The notes below the pieces were generated by a model. That model did not search any database. It was not told where the DNA came from and was given only the letters and a program-made list of their open reading frames with translations. From Mariprofundaceae bacterium (GTDB lineage: Bacteria > Pseudomonadota > Zetaproteobacteria > Mariprofundales > Mariprofundaceae), in contig WFOK01000033.1 in NCBI GenBank assembly GCA_015488115.1, forward strand, positions 1-37,842: a stretch of 37,842 nucleotides of DNA, in the 5' to 3' direction. Both the position numbers and the translations under genes were made by a program. The stretch's first letter is position 1. Each line of letters begins with the position of its first letter. Shown here in pieces: positions 7,322 through 14,828 of the stretch.

Positions 7322-8215
7322 ATGGATGTACTGTGCGTCGGGCATGCTTCGTTTGACGTGACGATGTCGGTGCCGCATCACCCGTCGGCCGATGAAAAAA
7401 CGCGGGCCACGGCCATGCGCTTGTCCGGTGGCGGCCCGGCGGCCAATGCCGCCGTTCAGGTGGCTCGCCTGGGCGGCAGGGCGGGCTTTGCGGGTTATCT
7501 GGGGCAAGATGTTTTCGGGTGTGCACATGCCGCGGAGTTCGAGCGCGAAGGCGTGATGCTGGATGCCCTCGTGCGAGGCAGGGCGCCGACGCCCGTTTCA
7601 CAGGTGCTGGCCAAGCCAGATGGTTCGCGCTGTGTCATCAATTACAGCAAGGACACGCCGGCCCTGCCGGGCCATGCGATCCAGCCGGACAGCCTTCATG
7701 CAAGGGTCATGCTGTTCGACGGCCATGAGCCGCATGTCTCCAGGCGGTTGTGTGCCTGGGCGAGAGGGCAGGGCATTCCGACTGTTCTCGATGCAGGCAG
7801 CCTTCATGACGGGACCCAGGCGCTTGCCATGGAGGTCGATTACCTGCTGGGCTCCGAGAAGTTCGCGCGGCAATACACGGGATGTCGTGATGCAGGTCTG
7901 GCATTGCAGGCCCTTGCCTGCCAGAGGGATCATGTGGCCATCACCCTGGGCTCGCGGGGGCTTGTCTGTTATGGCCAGGGACGCTTTCGCTGGATACCCG
8001 CCTTTGCCGTGGATGCCGTGGATTCAACCGGGGCTGGCGATGCGTTTCATGGCGCCTTCGCCTTGGCCGTGGCCGAGGGAAAGGGGTGGATGGATGCGCT
8101 CCGCTTTGCTTCCGCGGCCGGGGCGCTGGCCTGCACTGGCTTGGGGGCGCGCCACGCCCTTCCGCGCCGGACGGAGGTCGACAGACTGCTTGCTCAGTCG
8201 GATGCTGGTGGATGA
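7322..8215 (+). CDS. PfkB-family carbohydrate kinase
   Basis: A 297-residue ribokinase-like kinase. The N-terminal VLCVGHASFDV and the glycine-rich LSGGGPAANAAVQVARLGG form the sugar-binding part. The second PfkB signature DSTGAGDAFHGAFA carries the catalytic base Asp and the anion hole. It should phosphorylate a sugar or nucleoside with ATP in the cytoplasm; the substrate cannot be told from sequence. ATG 7322 is chosen over TTG/ATG codons further upstream because AGGAGA precedes it at good spacing and the conserved beta strand begins at residue 2. Its 3' end overlaps the convergent DUF3422 gene by 22 bases. No transporter or pathway gene lies beside it. Confidence 0.9.
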   Translation: MDVLCVGHASFDVTMSVPHHPSADEKTRATAMRLSGGGPAANAAVQVARLGGRAGFAGYLGQDVFGCAHAAEFEREGVMLDALVRGRAPTPVSQVLAKPDGSRCVINYSKDTPALPGHAIQPDSLHARVMLFDGHEPHVSRRLCAWARGQGIPTVLDAGSLHDGTQALAMEVDYLLGSEKFARQYTGCRDAGLALQALACQRDHVAITLGSRGLVCYGQGRFRWIPAFAVDAVDSTGAGDAFHGAFALAVAEGKGWMDALRFASAAGALACTGLGARHALPRRTEVDRLLAQSDAGG

Positions 8216-9516
8216 GAACGACGCCGGCGCAGCAACCACCAGATGGCCCCCGCCGCCAGCAGGGGTGCGCTGATGCCGCGCACGGTCAGCTCGTTGATTT
8301 CCATGTGAGCAAGCCCGCCCAGAAAGGCGATCAGATCGGCGAGAAGATGCGTCGAGTAATAGGTAAAAATGGCAACGGACAGCAATTCGGCGGCCTGCTG
8401 CAGGCGAAGCTGGAGGGAGAAGCGGCGGTTCAGGGCTGAAAGCAACTGTTGATTCTGTTCTTCCTGCCGGACGGAGACCCTGGTGCGCAGCAGTTCTCCC
8501 AGAGCCCCGATGCGTCCGGACAATTGTTCCAGCCAGTGTCCAACGTCATGGATCGTGTCCCTGGCGCTTTCCAGTCTGCGCGTCAGGAAGGGCTTGACCG
8601 GAGGGATGGCTTCGAAGGGTTTGGTCTCCAGGGCTTCCAGACGTCGCTCGAGCAGTTCGAAATAGGCCTTGGAGGCCGTGAACCGACGGGCGTTCTCGGA
8701 AAGGTGTCTTTCGACCTTGAGGCCCAGGGCAAGCAGATCCTGCAGCGCCTGTTCATCGGCGGTTTTCTGGGCGCTGATTTCATTCGACAGCCGCTGGAAC
8801 TCGATTTCCAGCTGCGGCAGCTCGGCAAGCAATCGGTTGGCCGCCGGCAGGCCGAGCAGTGCGAGCATGCGGTAGGCCTCGATGTCGAGCAGCCTTCCGA
8901 GCAGGCGACCATGTTGTTCGGGCGTTCGGGCGCGGGAAAAGATCAGGAAGCGGATGAATCCGTCATCATCGGGCATGAAGTCCGAGAACAGCGCCGACTC
9001 GGAGCGGCCGACGTAGGATCCGACAAGTTGCCGGCCAAAGATGTTGCGGGCGAAGCTCACCCAGGACGAAGCCTCTGTTTCAGCCGACGGATGCAGGACG
9101 AATTTTGCCGCCGTGAGAACCTGACCCGGAATGGTGTCCATGGCCTCGGCGGGAAGGCGGTTCCAGATGCTTCCTGCGAACGGATCGTCGCATGGGTAGC
9201 CATCCCCTTCCTTGTTTTCGGCCAGAAAAAGATAACGTGACGTTTCCACATGGCGCTGGATGGATGCCCGCCAGCGCTCCCCCCGCAGCCACTCTACCCC
9301 ATCCGTCGTGTGCATGGTCACATGTTTTTCCAGCGAGGCAAGATGCTGGATCCATCGATGCTCCTGTTCCTCTTGTACATCGGTGACCAGTATGAAGGCG
9401 GCTACGGCGGGAAGATCGACAGGTTCATAGGGAAGCCAGTGGATTTCACTATTGAGCCGCTGTCGGAGCGGGTGCATGTTCCGTTTGTCCAGTCTCATCA
9501 TGCTTGATGATTCCAT
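8194..9516 (-). CDS. DUF3422-family membrane-anchored protein
   Basis: About 440 residues, recognised as DUF3422 by the N-terminal HPLRQRLNSEIHWLPYEP and the FVLHPSAETEASSWVSFARN region. The middle is a long, mostly helical segment likely to form coiled coil (about residues 220-370). Two hydrophobic segments lie near the C-terminus (about 380-403 and 415-432), followed by the basic RRRRSH, suggesting a protein anchored by its tail with the bulk in the cytoplasm. The function of the family is unknown. The start is uncertain: ATG 9516 has an AAGGTGG very close by, while ATG 9501, 9498 and 9477 are also in frame. It is alone on its strand. Confidence 0.83.
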   Translation of the reverse strand: MESSSMMRLDKRNMHPLRQRLNSEIHWLPYEPVDLPAVAAFILVTDVQEEQEHRWIQHLASLEKHVTMHTTDGVEWLRGERWRASIQRHVETSRYLFLAENKEGDGYPCDDPFAGSIWNRLPAEAMDTIPGQVLTAAKFVLHPSAETEASSWVSFARNIFGRQLVGSYVGRSESALFSDFMPDDDGFIRFLIFSRARTPEQHGRLLGRLLDIEAYRMLALLGLPAANRLLAELPQLEIEFQRLSNEISAQKTADEQALQDLLALGLKVERHLSENARRFTASKAYFELLERRLEALETKPFEAIPPVKPFLTRRLESARDTIHDVGHWLEQLSGRIGALGELLRTRVSVRQEEQNQQLLSALNRRFSLQLRLQQAAELLSVAIFTYYSTHLLADLIAFLGGLAHMEINELTVRGISAPLLAAGAIWWLLRRRRSHPPASD

Positions 9517-9583
9517 GCCACCTTCATGAGTGCAAGCGGCATGACAACTGGCGGCCGGCGGTTTTGTCTATTAATCTAGCGTC

Positions 9584-10084
9584 ATGCAGAAAATTCTTGT
9601 CAGTTCCTGCCTCCTTGGCGAAAAGGTGCGGTATGATGGGCGGTCCTGCGCCCAGGACGGACTGCTTCGCCTTTGGCAGGAAGAGGGGCGCATCGTCCCC
9701 TTCTGTCCGGAAAGCGAGGGCGGGCTTTCGACGCCGAGGCCGCCGGCCGAGATCGAGCCCGGGCACAGCGCTGAAGATGTGCTCCGCGGGGCGGCAAGGG
9801 TGATGCGCGAGGACGGCGGCGATGTCACGGCTGCCTTTGTGCAGGGCGCAGAACGGGCGCTGGCCTGTTGCTGGAAACACCGGATCAAGATTGCCATTCT
9901 CAAGGAGGGAAGCCCGTCCTGTGGCGTGGCTTGCGTGCATGATGGGACCTTCAGCGGAAGGAAAAAGCCCGGCCAGGGAGTCACGACCCGTCTGCTGGCC
10001 CGTCATGGTATCTCCGTGTTCCATGAAGGGCAGTTGGAGCTGGCCGCGTGCAGACTTGCGGAACTGGAGCGTGATTGTGGCTAA
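9584..10084 (+). CDS. DUF523-family protein
   Basis: A 166-residue cytoplasmic protein with the family hallmarks: ILVSSCLLGEKVRYDGRS at the N-terminus and ILKEGSPSCG in the second half. The conserved cysteines in these two motifs suggest a metal or iron-sulfur site, but the biochemical function is not established; related sequences occur fused to or beside YbgA-type DUF1722 domains. The start ATG 9584 has no strong ribosome-binding site, and a TATTAA lies about 10 bases upstream, so the mRNA leader may be very short. The 3' end overlaps the methyltransferase gene, indicating a shared transcript. Confidence 0.88.
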   Translation: MQKILVSSCLLGEKVRYDGRSCAQDGLLRLWQEEGRIVPFCPESEGGLSTPRPPAEIEPGHSAEDVLRGAARVMREDGGDVTAAFVQGAERALACCWKHRIKIAILKEGSPSCGVACVHDGTFSGRKKPGQGVTTRLLARHGISVFHEGQLELAACRLAELERDCG

Positions 10085-10739
10085 CAGGAGCCTCAGTCTG
10101 GATGACGGACTGTACCGCTACCTTCAGGGCGTCGGGGTGCGCGAGCCGGATGTGCTGGCCCGCCTGCGCGAGGCCACCGAACGCGAGGAAGGCGCCGAGA
10201 TGCGCTCGGCGCCGGAGCAAGGCCAGTTCATGGCATGGATGCTGAGGCTGATGCATGCAAGTCGGGTCATCGAAATAGGGACATACACCGGCTATGCGAG
10301 CCTGTGGATGGCCCTGGCCCTGCCGGAGGATGGCTGGCTTGTCACCTGCGAGGTGGAGCAGCGATGGGCCTTCATTGCCCGCAGGTTCTGGGAGCATGCC
10401 GGCGTGGCCGGACGCATCGAGTTGCATCTGAGGCCGGCCATGGAGACGCTGGAGATGCTGATGCGTTCGGGGGAGAGGGAAAGCTACGATTTCGTGTTCA
10501 TCGACGCCGACAAGGAGCGCTATGCCGAGTATTACGAGGCCAGCCTCCAACTGCTGAGGAAGGGCGGTGTGATCGCCGTGGACAACACGCTTTGGGGCGG
10601 CGCCGTCGCCGATCCAAAGCGGCACGATGCCTCAACGGAGGCCATTCGAAGCTTCAATCGTTTCGTGCATGATGATGATCGCGTCGATCTTGCGATGCTG
10701 CCCGTTGCCGATGGCCTGACCTTGCTGATGAAGCGTTGA
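10077..10739 (+). CDS. SAM-dependent O-methyltransferase (caffeoyl-CoA OMT-like)
   Basis: A 220-residue class I methyltransferase. It has the SAM-binding motif VIEIGTYTGYASLWMA, the acidic strand end TCEVEQ, the metal/catalytic stretch FVFIDADKERYAEYYE and the late motif GGVIAVDNTLWGG. These fit the cation-dependent O-methyltransferase family (COG4122), whose bacterial members methylate catechol-like hydroxyls; the natural substrate is unknown. GTG 10077 is preferred: GGAG at 10066-10069 is well spaced for it, and it overlaps the DUF523 gene by eight bases. GTG 10071 is an alternative. The open frame extends further upstream, but only as an overlap with DUF523. Confidence 0.88.
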   Translation: MANRSLSLDDGLYRYLQGVGVREPDVLARLREATEREEGAEMRSAPEQGQFMAWMLRLMHASRVIEIGTYTGYASLWMALALPEDGWLVTCEVEQRWAFIARRFWEHAGVAGRIELHLRPAMETLEMLMRSGERESYDFVFIDADKERYAEYYEASLQLLRKGGVIAVDNTLWGGAVADPKRHDASTEAIRSFNRFVHDDDRVDLAMLPVADGLTLLMKR

Positions 10740-10758
10740 TCCTGCAAAGCGGTTCGGT

Positions 10759-10771
10759 GTCTGCTATGCTC
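10759..10771 (+). promoter_or_regulatory. Possible extended -10 promoter
   Basis: TGCTATGCT (10762-10770) is an extended -10-like element in the 51-base gap before the membrane protein gene at 10791. No good -35 is seen at the matching distance. Confidence 0.3.
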
Positions 10772-10790
10772 CGAGGCATGGAGGCCGGTC

Positions 10791-11402
10791 ATGGGTGATG
10801 AAGAGCTATCCTTTGGGGACATGTTGCTGCAACTGGATGCGCTCCGCATCTGCCTGATCGTGGGTATTCCTTTTGTGGCCACGTTCAGCGAGATCAACTT
10901 CAGCCTTGGTCAGAACATGCTTGGGGGCATTGAGCTCTTGATGATGCTGAGCTTGGCCGCGCTGGCATGGCTGACCTGGCGCAGGGGCAGTCGTCCGGAA
11001 TATGGTCATCTGTTTCTGGTCCATGCAGCCGTGTTGTTCGGCTTGCTCTACTTCCTCGGCGGCTTTGGAGGTATCGGCTTTATCTGGAGTCTTGGCTTTC
11101 CCTATATCGCGTGTCTTGTGACGGGCTCGGTTGCCGGAGGGGTCTGGTCGCTGGCCTATCTGCTCGCGCTTGCCGTGATCGGTCTTTTCGTCCAGGAGGC
11201 CATTGTTCATACGACGGCCCAGCTTTTGTATATCGCCCTGGCATACATGGCGATGGGGCTGATCGCCTATTGTGCGGCCGTGGTTCGTGAGGCCAGGGAA
11301 GAGCGCGTGGCAAGGCTTGAGCGTCAACTGGGGCTGCGTGCTTCCTCGCAGCAGGGTGTTCCCTCCTTCCTGGAGGTTCTGGAACAATCGGACGGCCGGT
11401 AA
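10791..11402 (+). CDS. Six-helix membrane protein resembling a sensor (MASE-like) domain without an output domain
   Basis: A 203-residue integral membrane protein. Hydrophobic segments are visible at about residues 17-33, 43-60, 70-86, 91-112, 115-134 and 140-160. A charged helical tail follows (VVREAREERVARLERQLG) with coiled-coil character. The pattern, especially GGFGGIGFIWSLGFPYIAC, looks like the N-terminal membrane part of many diguanylate cyclases and histidine kinases, where such a tail leads into the catalytic domain. Here the protein ends about 40 residues after the last helix, with no GGDEF, kinase or other domain. No frameshifted remnant is seen in the 14 bases before the next gene. 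Function unknown. Confidence 0.72.
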   Translation: MGDEELSFGDMLLQLDALRICLIVGIPFVATFSEINFSLGQNMLGGIELLMMLSLAALAWLTWRRGSRPEYGHLFLVHAAVLFGLLYFLGGFGGIGFIWSLGFPYIACLVTGSVAGGVWSLAYLLALAVIGLFVQEAIVHTTAQLLYIALAYMAMGLIAYCAAVVREAREERVARLERQLGLRASSQQGVPSFLEVLEQSDGR

Positions 11403-11416
11403 CGAGTGGCGTCCTT

Positions 11417-12463
11417 TCAGGCATCAGGCATGTGATTGATGACGGTGGGTGGGGTGTTGTCTGCGGCCGCCTGCATGGCGAGGGCTTCGGGATGTCGCTG
11501 GTAGTGCCGGCGAACGGTGTTGGCCAGCCGCTTCTTGCAGATAGCATCCACCGTGCATGGTGATTCATCGGGCAGGGCACGGATCAAATCCTGAAGCAAT
11601 TCGTCCTGCGGCGAGCACATGCGCGGAACCCACGACTGGAGCAGGGCCTTGTCAATCCGCGCAGGCAGCGAGCCCATGATGCCCAAGTCATTCTGATCAT
11701 GAACAAGCAGGCCCGACGTGGTTCCACGGTCGAGCGTGAGTACCTGGAAGAAATAAAGCGTGTGATAGTCCAGCTGGGCCCGCAATTGGTCTCTGCTGGG
11801 TGGTTCGGCACGCTCCAGCCGCTGTCGGAGGATGGTGCCATAGGTGTCCACGGCGGCCTTGCCGACGCTTTCGGCGAGTTCAAGATCGGCGTCGAAGTCT
11901 CCGCTGTTGAATTGTTCGAGGTAGAAGTGAACGACGCCCCGATGGCGCCCCAGGGCGGGAATGAAGAAATACCGGTCGCCCTGTTGCCGCGCGTGATGGA
12001 AGTGCGCCGGTGCGGCTTGACGCAGGGCCTGTTCAAAGTTCGCCGCATCGCTGGCCTGCGGAATGGAAGGGTTCAGATCGGCCATGATGCGCCAGTAGCC
12101 GTGTTGGTGTTTCATTTCCGTCCAGCTTATGTGGATGTGTATGGAGGGTGCCAGCGGATGGACGGGATGGATGATTGTCGAGATGGCCGTGGCCGATCCC
12201 AGCCTGCGGGATGGATCGTCGTCATAGTGCACCTGTGAGACATTGATGGAGCCCCGTCCGATCATCGGGCCATCGGCCGTTTCCAGTCTCATGCCTCCGC
12301 CGTGCCTGCCCTCGTCCCTTTTCCACCGGACCGGGCTGAAGCGCTGATTCATGCCCAGATCGGTCGCGATGTCTTCCAGAAGCTGCGCAAAGCGCTGTTG
12401 CAGGGAGGAAACGAGATCAAGGGCCTCCCTGGCCTTGGGCGAGCTGGCCGAGATGTGATGCAT
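11417..12463 (-). CDS. Divergent HemF-like coproporphyrinogen III oxidase homologue
   Basis: A 348-residue protein that aligns by eye with oxygen-dependent coproporphyrinogen oxidase. Matching blocks are GRHGGGMR, RGSINVSQVHY, ISTIIHPVHPLAPSIHIHIS (with the active-site His), YFFIPALGRHRGVVHFYLEQ (matching the family's YFYLKHR-RGIGG-FFDD block) and LTLDRGTTSGLL (with the conserved Asp-Arg). The usual FGGGxDLTP motif is replaced by YWRIMADLNPSIP: the Asp-Leu-Pro remains but the glycines are gone. It may be an oxidase of altered specificity or a paralogue with another role. A strong ribosome-binding site (AAGGAGGT) precedes ATG 12463, and part of it can pair in a small hairpin. It is downstream of a zinc-ribbon protein gene on the same strand. 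Confidence 0.78.
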   Translation of the reverse strand: MHHISASSPKAREALDLVSSLQQRFAQLLEDIATDLGMNQRFSPVRWKRDEGRHGGGMRLETADGPMIGRGSINVSQVHYDDDPSRRLGSATAISTIIHPVHPLAPSIHIHISWTEMKHQHGYWRIMADLNPSIPQASDAANFEQALRQAAPAHFHHARQQGDRYFFIPALGRHRGVVHFYLEQFNSGDFDADLELAESVGKAAVDTYGTILRQRLERAEPPSRDQLRAQLDYHTLYFFQVLTLDRGTTSGLLVHDQNDLGIMGSLPARIDKALLQSWVPRMCSPQDELLQDLIRALPDESPCTVDAICKKRLANTVRRHYQRHPEALAMQAAADNTPPTVINHMPDA

Positions 12464-12471
12464 TGGTACCT

Positions 12472-12487
12472 CCTTGCAGCGGCAAGG
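12472..12487 (-). promoter_or_regulatory. Hairpin overlapping the Shine-Dalgarno of the HemF-like gene
   Basis: On the minus strand CCTTGC, loop CGCT and GCAAGG form a six-pair stem whose second arm includes the first bases of AAGGAGGT, the ribosome-binding site of the gene starting at 12463. It could reduce translation when folded. The stem is short, so this may be chance. Confidence 0.35.
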
Positions 12488-12570
12488 CTCCGATGCTGCA
12501 GATATCGGAAGCGCTGTCCATGCGCCAATCGTCTTCTGTTATGAGCCTGTTGGATGAGGCTGCTGGTTCG

Positions 12571-12867
12571 TCAGGGAGAGGCCTGATAGGCGTCCTGCCT
12601 TGCGGCACGCAGCCTTCCTGCATAGACGATGAAGGGACCGTAACCGCCCCCGAGGCCGATTTCATGGAAATCCATGCGGCCTTGCGCCAGATCGGGGGCG
12701 AGTTCCAGCCTTTTGGCAAACTGCTCCTCAAGGACGTCCCTGTCCTCGGCAAAGCCGATGGCCAGCATTCCTCCGCAAGCGCATTGCACGATGCTTTCAA
12801 AGATGCCGAGCTGCCTCGGGGCATCACAGAACGGACAATGGATGTTCAGCCTGACGCTCGAGTCCAT
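12571..12867 (-). CDS. Small zinc-ribbon-like hypothetical protein
   Basis: A 98-residue soluble protein with a CPFC knuckle near residues 11-14 and a CACGG knuckle about 20 residues later, which together could bind one zinc or iron ion. The rest (EDRDVLEEQFAKRLELAPD, then GLGGGYGPFIVYAGRL) matches no family I recognise. ATG 12867 is preferred over ATG 12885, because AAGGAG lies nine bases upstream of it and the metal motif then falls at the N-terminus. The gene lies 107 bases upstream of the HemF-like gene on the same strand and may share its transcript. Confidence 0.6.
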   Translation of the reverse strand: MDSSVRLNIHCPFCDAPRQLGIFESIVQCACGGMLAIGFAEDRDVLEEQFAKRLELAPDLAQGRMDFHEIGLGGGYGPFIVYAGRLRAARQDAYQASP

Positions 12868-13442
12868 GATCGATTTCTCCTTCATGCGAATTCGTCCGTG
12901 ATTCTCGAGCCGGGTCGAGGAGAAACGATGATCTGTGTCACAACCGGGGCATGGATGACTCTGCCCCTATGGTTTTGGAGCTGGGGGCTTTCTGACATCC
13001 ATCCATGTCTTTCGAAGCCTTTGTCCCTTGGGCGAGGAGTCTCTGGCCTTGTTGCGATTCAGTCGGTCCATCATCCGGCTGCCAGCCGGCAGCAACTGTT
13101 TCAGTCGTCCCGTAGAAGAATACACGTCTGAAATGATGTTTGCCGGCAGTCTGGAAGAAGTCCATGTGATCAAATTGCTTGGCCCGGTCAGTGGGTCCTC
13201 AAGTGGTTGTGTTCAGTTGTATAGGCATCTGCGCATCGTGTGAGGCCAATGGGATGGTCCGATCATCCCCCTCAGTTTTAAGGATCAGGTTACCATGGTC
13301 AGCTTCTGGTATGGTGAAATTTCGCCGATAGCCATATTCTACCACTTGGCATTGTTTCGCCACAGGCATTTTGTGGCAAGTTGTTGAGTCGCTCGATCGA
13401 CTCAAACAAGTTTCTTCTCATTCATACTTGGTCTGAAAAATA
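12868..13442. other. 575-base stretch without a confident gene
   Basis: The stretch lies between the zinc-ribbon gene start and the marR stop. Its right half (about 13200-13440) is noticeably richer in A and T than its surroundings. Several open frames of 60-75 codons exist on both strands, none with a recognisable domain or good ribosome-binding site. Two hairpins are visible: GCCACA/TGTGGC near 13360-13378, and a longer one at 13381-13409. It could hold a decayed gene, a small RNA or only regulatory DNA. Confidence 0.5.
13381..13409. other. Stem-loop between the marR end and the gene-free stretch
   Basis: TTGTTGAGTCG (13381-13391) pairs with CGACTCAAACAA (13398-13409) through one bulged base, with loop CTCGAT. 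It lies 34 bases past the marR stop codon and could end the marR transcript, although no clear T-run follows on the minus strand. It may also be an operator. Confidence 0.4.
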
Positions 13443-13880
13443 TCAACGACGCGAGACCTTCGACAGCAGCGCCATGACCTTGTACCAACCCGCCTCGGCA
13501 TCGGGCCCGGCCTGTTCAAAGACGCGGGCAAAGAGTCGCCGTTGGCCGCCGGAGAGCTCCTCCTCCAGCGCCGCGCCCCTGGCGGAGAGCGTCAGGCGCT
13601 TGACCCGCCGATCCCTGGCATCCGCTTCGGCGCAGACATAACCATGCTCGATCAGTTGCCGTAGCGGACGGTTGATATACTGCTTGGTAGCCTGCAGGCG
13701 TTTCAGCAGGTTGCCGACGCTGCAGCCGGGCTCGCGGGCTATGAAATAGAGAATGCGATGATGCACACGCGACATGCCCAGCTCCTTCAGGCGCGCATCC
13801 GGCTCGGCGATCAACGCCCTGAAGCCAAAATACATCGCTTCCAGCGCGCGGTTGAGTTCGGCGTCATTTAGGTCATTCAT
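13443..13880 (-). CDS. MarR-family transcriptional regulator
   Basis: A 145-residue winged-helix regulator. The central part reads SRVHHRILYFIAREPG, then the helix-turn-helix VGNLLKRLQATKQYINRPLR, then the wing DARDRRVKRLTLSARG, all typical of MarR. It is divergently transcribed from the aminotransferase gene with overlapping promoters in a 74-base gap, so it very likely controls itself and the aminotransferase-cupin unit. MarR proteins respond to small aromatic or oxidising ligands, but the ligand here is unknown. The -10 of its promoter lies so close to ATG 13880 that the mRNA may have no leader. Confidence 0.92.
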   Translation of the reverse strand: MNDLNDAELNRALEAMYFGFRALIAEPDARLKELGMSRVHHRILYFIAREPGCSVGNLLKRLQATKQYINRPLRQLIEHGYVCAEADARDRRVKRLTLSARGAALEEELSGGQRRLFARVFEQAGPDAEAGWYKVMALLSKVSRR

Positions 13881-13917
13881 GTTGACATATTAGCAACACA
13901 TCCTTTAATGTTCAACA
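13881..13917. promoter_or_regulatory. Overlapping divergent promoters and candidate MarR operator
   Basis: For marR (minus strand): -35 TTGAAC (13915-13910), 17-base spacer, -10 TAATAT (13892-13887). For the aminotransferase (plus strand): -35 TTGACA (13882-13887), 18-base spacer, -10 TAATGT (13906-13911). The two promoters lie face to face on the same 35 bases. The outer ends form an imperfect inverted repeat (GTTGACAT near 13881 and ATGTTCAAC ending 13917), a likely binding site for the MarR protein. Confidence 0.65.
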
Positions 13918-13954
13918 GGTCAATATAGATTACCCTTATGGCCGGGAGTCAATC

Positions 13955-14827
13955 ATGCAAGCCATCTGCTGGAAAAACGGTGACATCATGTCGGCAAAGG
14001 AAGCGACCATTTCCGTATTCGATCACGGACTGCTCTACGGCGACGGTGTGTTTGAGGGGATTCGCTTCTATCACGGCAAGCCCTTTCTCCTCGATGCGCA
14101 CCTGCAACGTCTCGAGGATTCGGCACGCGCCATCGCGCTGGAGATCCCGTATCGCCGCTGCGAACTGGCCGGTGCCGTGAACGAGGTGATCGCGGCGTTT
14201 GCCGCGCCCGCAGGTTATATCCGGCTGATCGTCACGCGCGGTGTCGGCTGCCTGGGCATCAACCCGAAGCATTGCACGAAGCCCACGGTGCTTATCATTG
14301 CCGATCGCCTTGCGATGATCAGTGAAGCCATCCGGCGGCGCGGCGCCCGGGTGATTGTTGCCGCAACGCGCAAGCCGTCGGCGGACAGCCTTGATCCGCG
14401 CATCAAGAGCCTGAACTATCTGAACCATATCCAGGCGCGCATCGAGGCCAACCATGCCGGCGCCGATGAGGCCCTGTTGCTCAATGCGCAGGGCCATCTG
14501 GCCGAAGGCACGGCGGACAATGTGTTTCTGGTCAAGGGCGATGAGTTGCTGACCCCGCCTGTCAGCGATGGCGCGCTGGCCGGCATTACCCGCGCCGCCA
14601 TCATCGAACTGGCCCGCGATGCGGGCATCGCAGTGAGCATACGCTCGCTTGGCATTTATGATCTGCATACGGCGGATGCCTGCTTTCTGACCGGTACGGG
14701 CGCGGAGCTGATCCCCGTGGCCAGCATTGACGGCCGCAGACTGCCCCAATGCCCGGGCGCGATGTTTGAGGTATTGAACGACGCATTTCATGCACTGATT
14801 GCGCATGAATGCGGGGGAGGCGAATAG
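13955..14827 (+). CDS. Class IV PLP aminotransferase, branched-chain type
   Basis: A 290-residue fold-type IV aminotransferase. It has the N-terminal FDHGLLYGDGVFEGIRFYHG block, the PLP-binding lysine K151 in RIKSLNYLN, the glutamate of LAEGTADNVF (E184) and the phosphate-binding GALAGITRAAI region. The closest fit is branched-chain amino acid aminotransferase (IlvE-like), which interconverts Leu, Ile and Val with their 2-oxo acids; D-amino acid aminotransferase or 4-amino-4-deoxychorismate lyase are possible relatives. It starts a small plus-strand cluster with a cupin gene and lies opposite a MarR regulator, suggesting catabolic or specialised use rather than core isoleucine-valine synthesis. 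Confidence 0.88.
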   Translation: MQAICWKNGDIMSAKEATISVFDHGLLYGDGVFEGIRFYHGKPFLLDAHLQRLEDSARAIALEIPYRRCELAGAVNEVIAAFAAPAGYIRLIVTRGVGCLGINPKHCTKPTVLIIADRLAMISEAIRRRGARVIVAATRKPSADSLDPRIKSLNYLNHIQARIEANHAGADEALLLNAQGHLAEGTADNVFLVKGDELLTPPVSDGALAGITRAAIIELARDAGIAVSIRSLGIYDLHTADACFLTGTGAELIPVASIDGRRLPQCPGAMFEVLNDAFHALIAHECGGGE

Positions 14828-14828
14828 G

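Noticed and set aside
12463-13131. A 222-codon plus-strand frame opposite the zinc-ribbon gene
   Set aside because: No ribosome-binding site or domain. The minus-strand frame has a metal-binding motif and a well-spaced AAGGAG.
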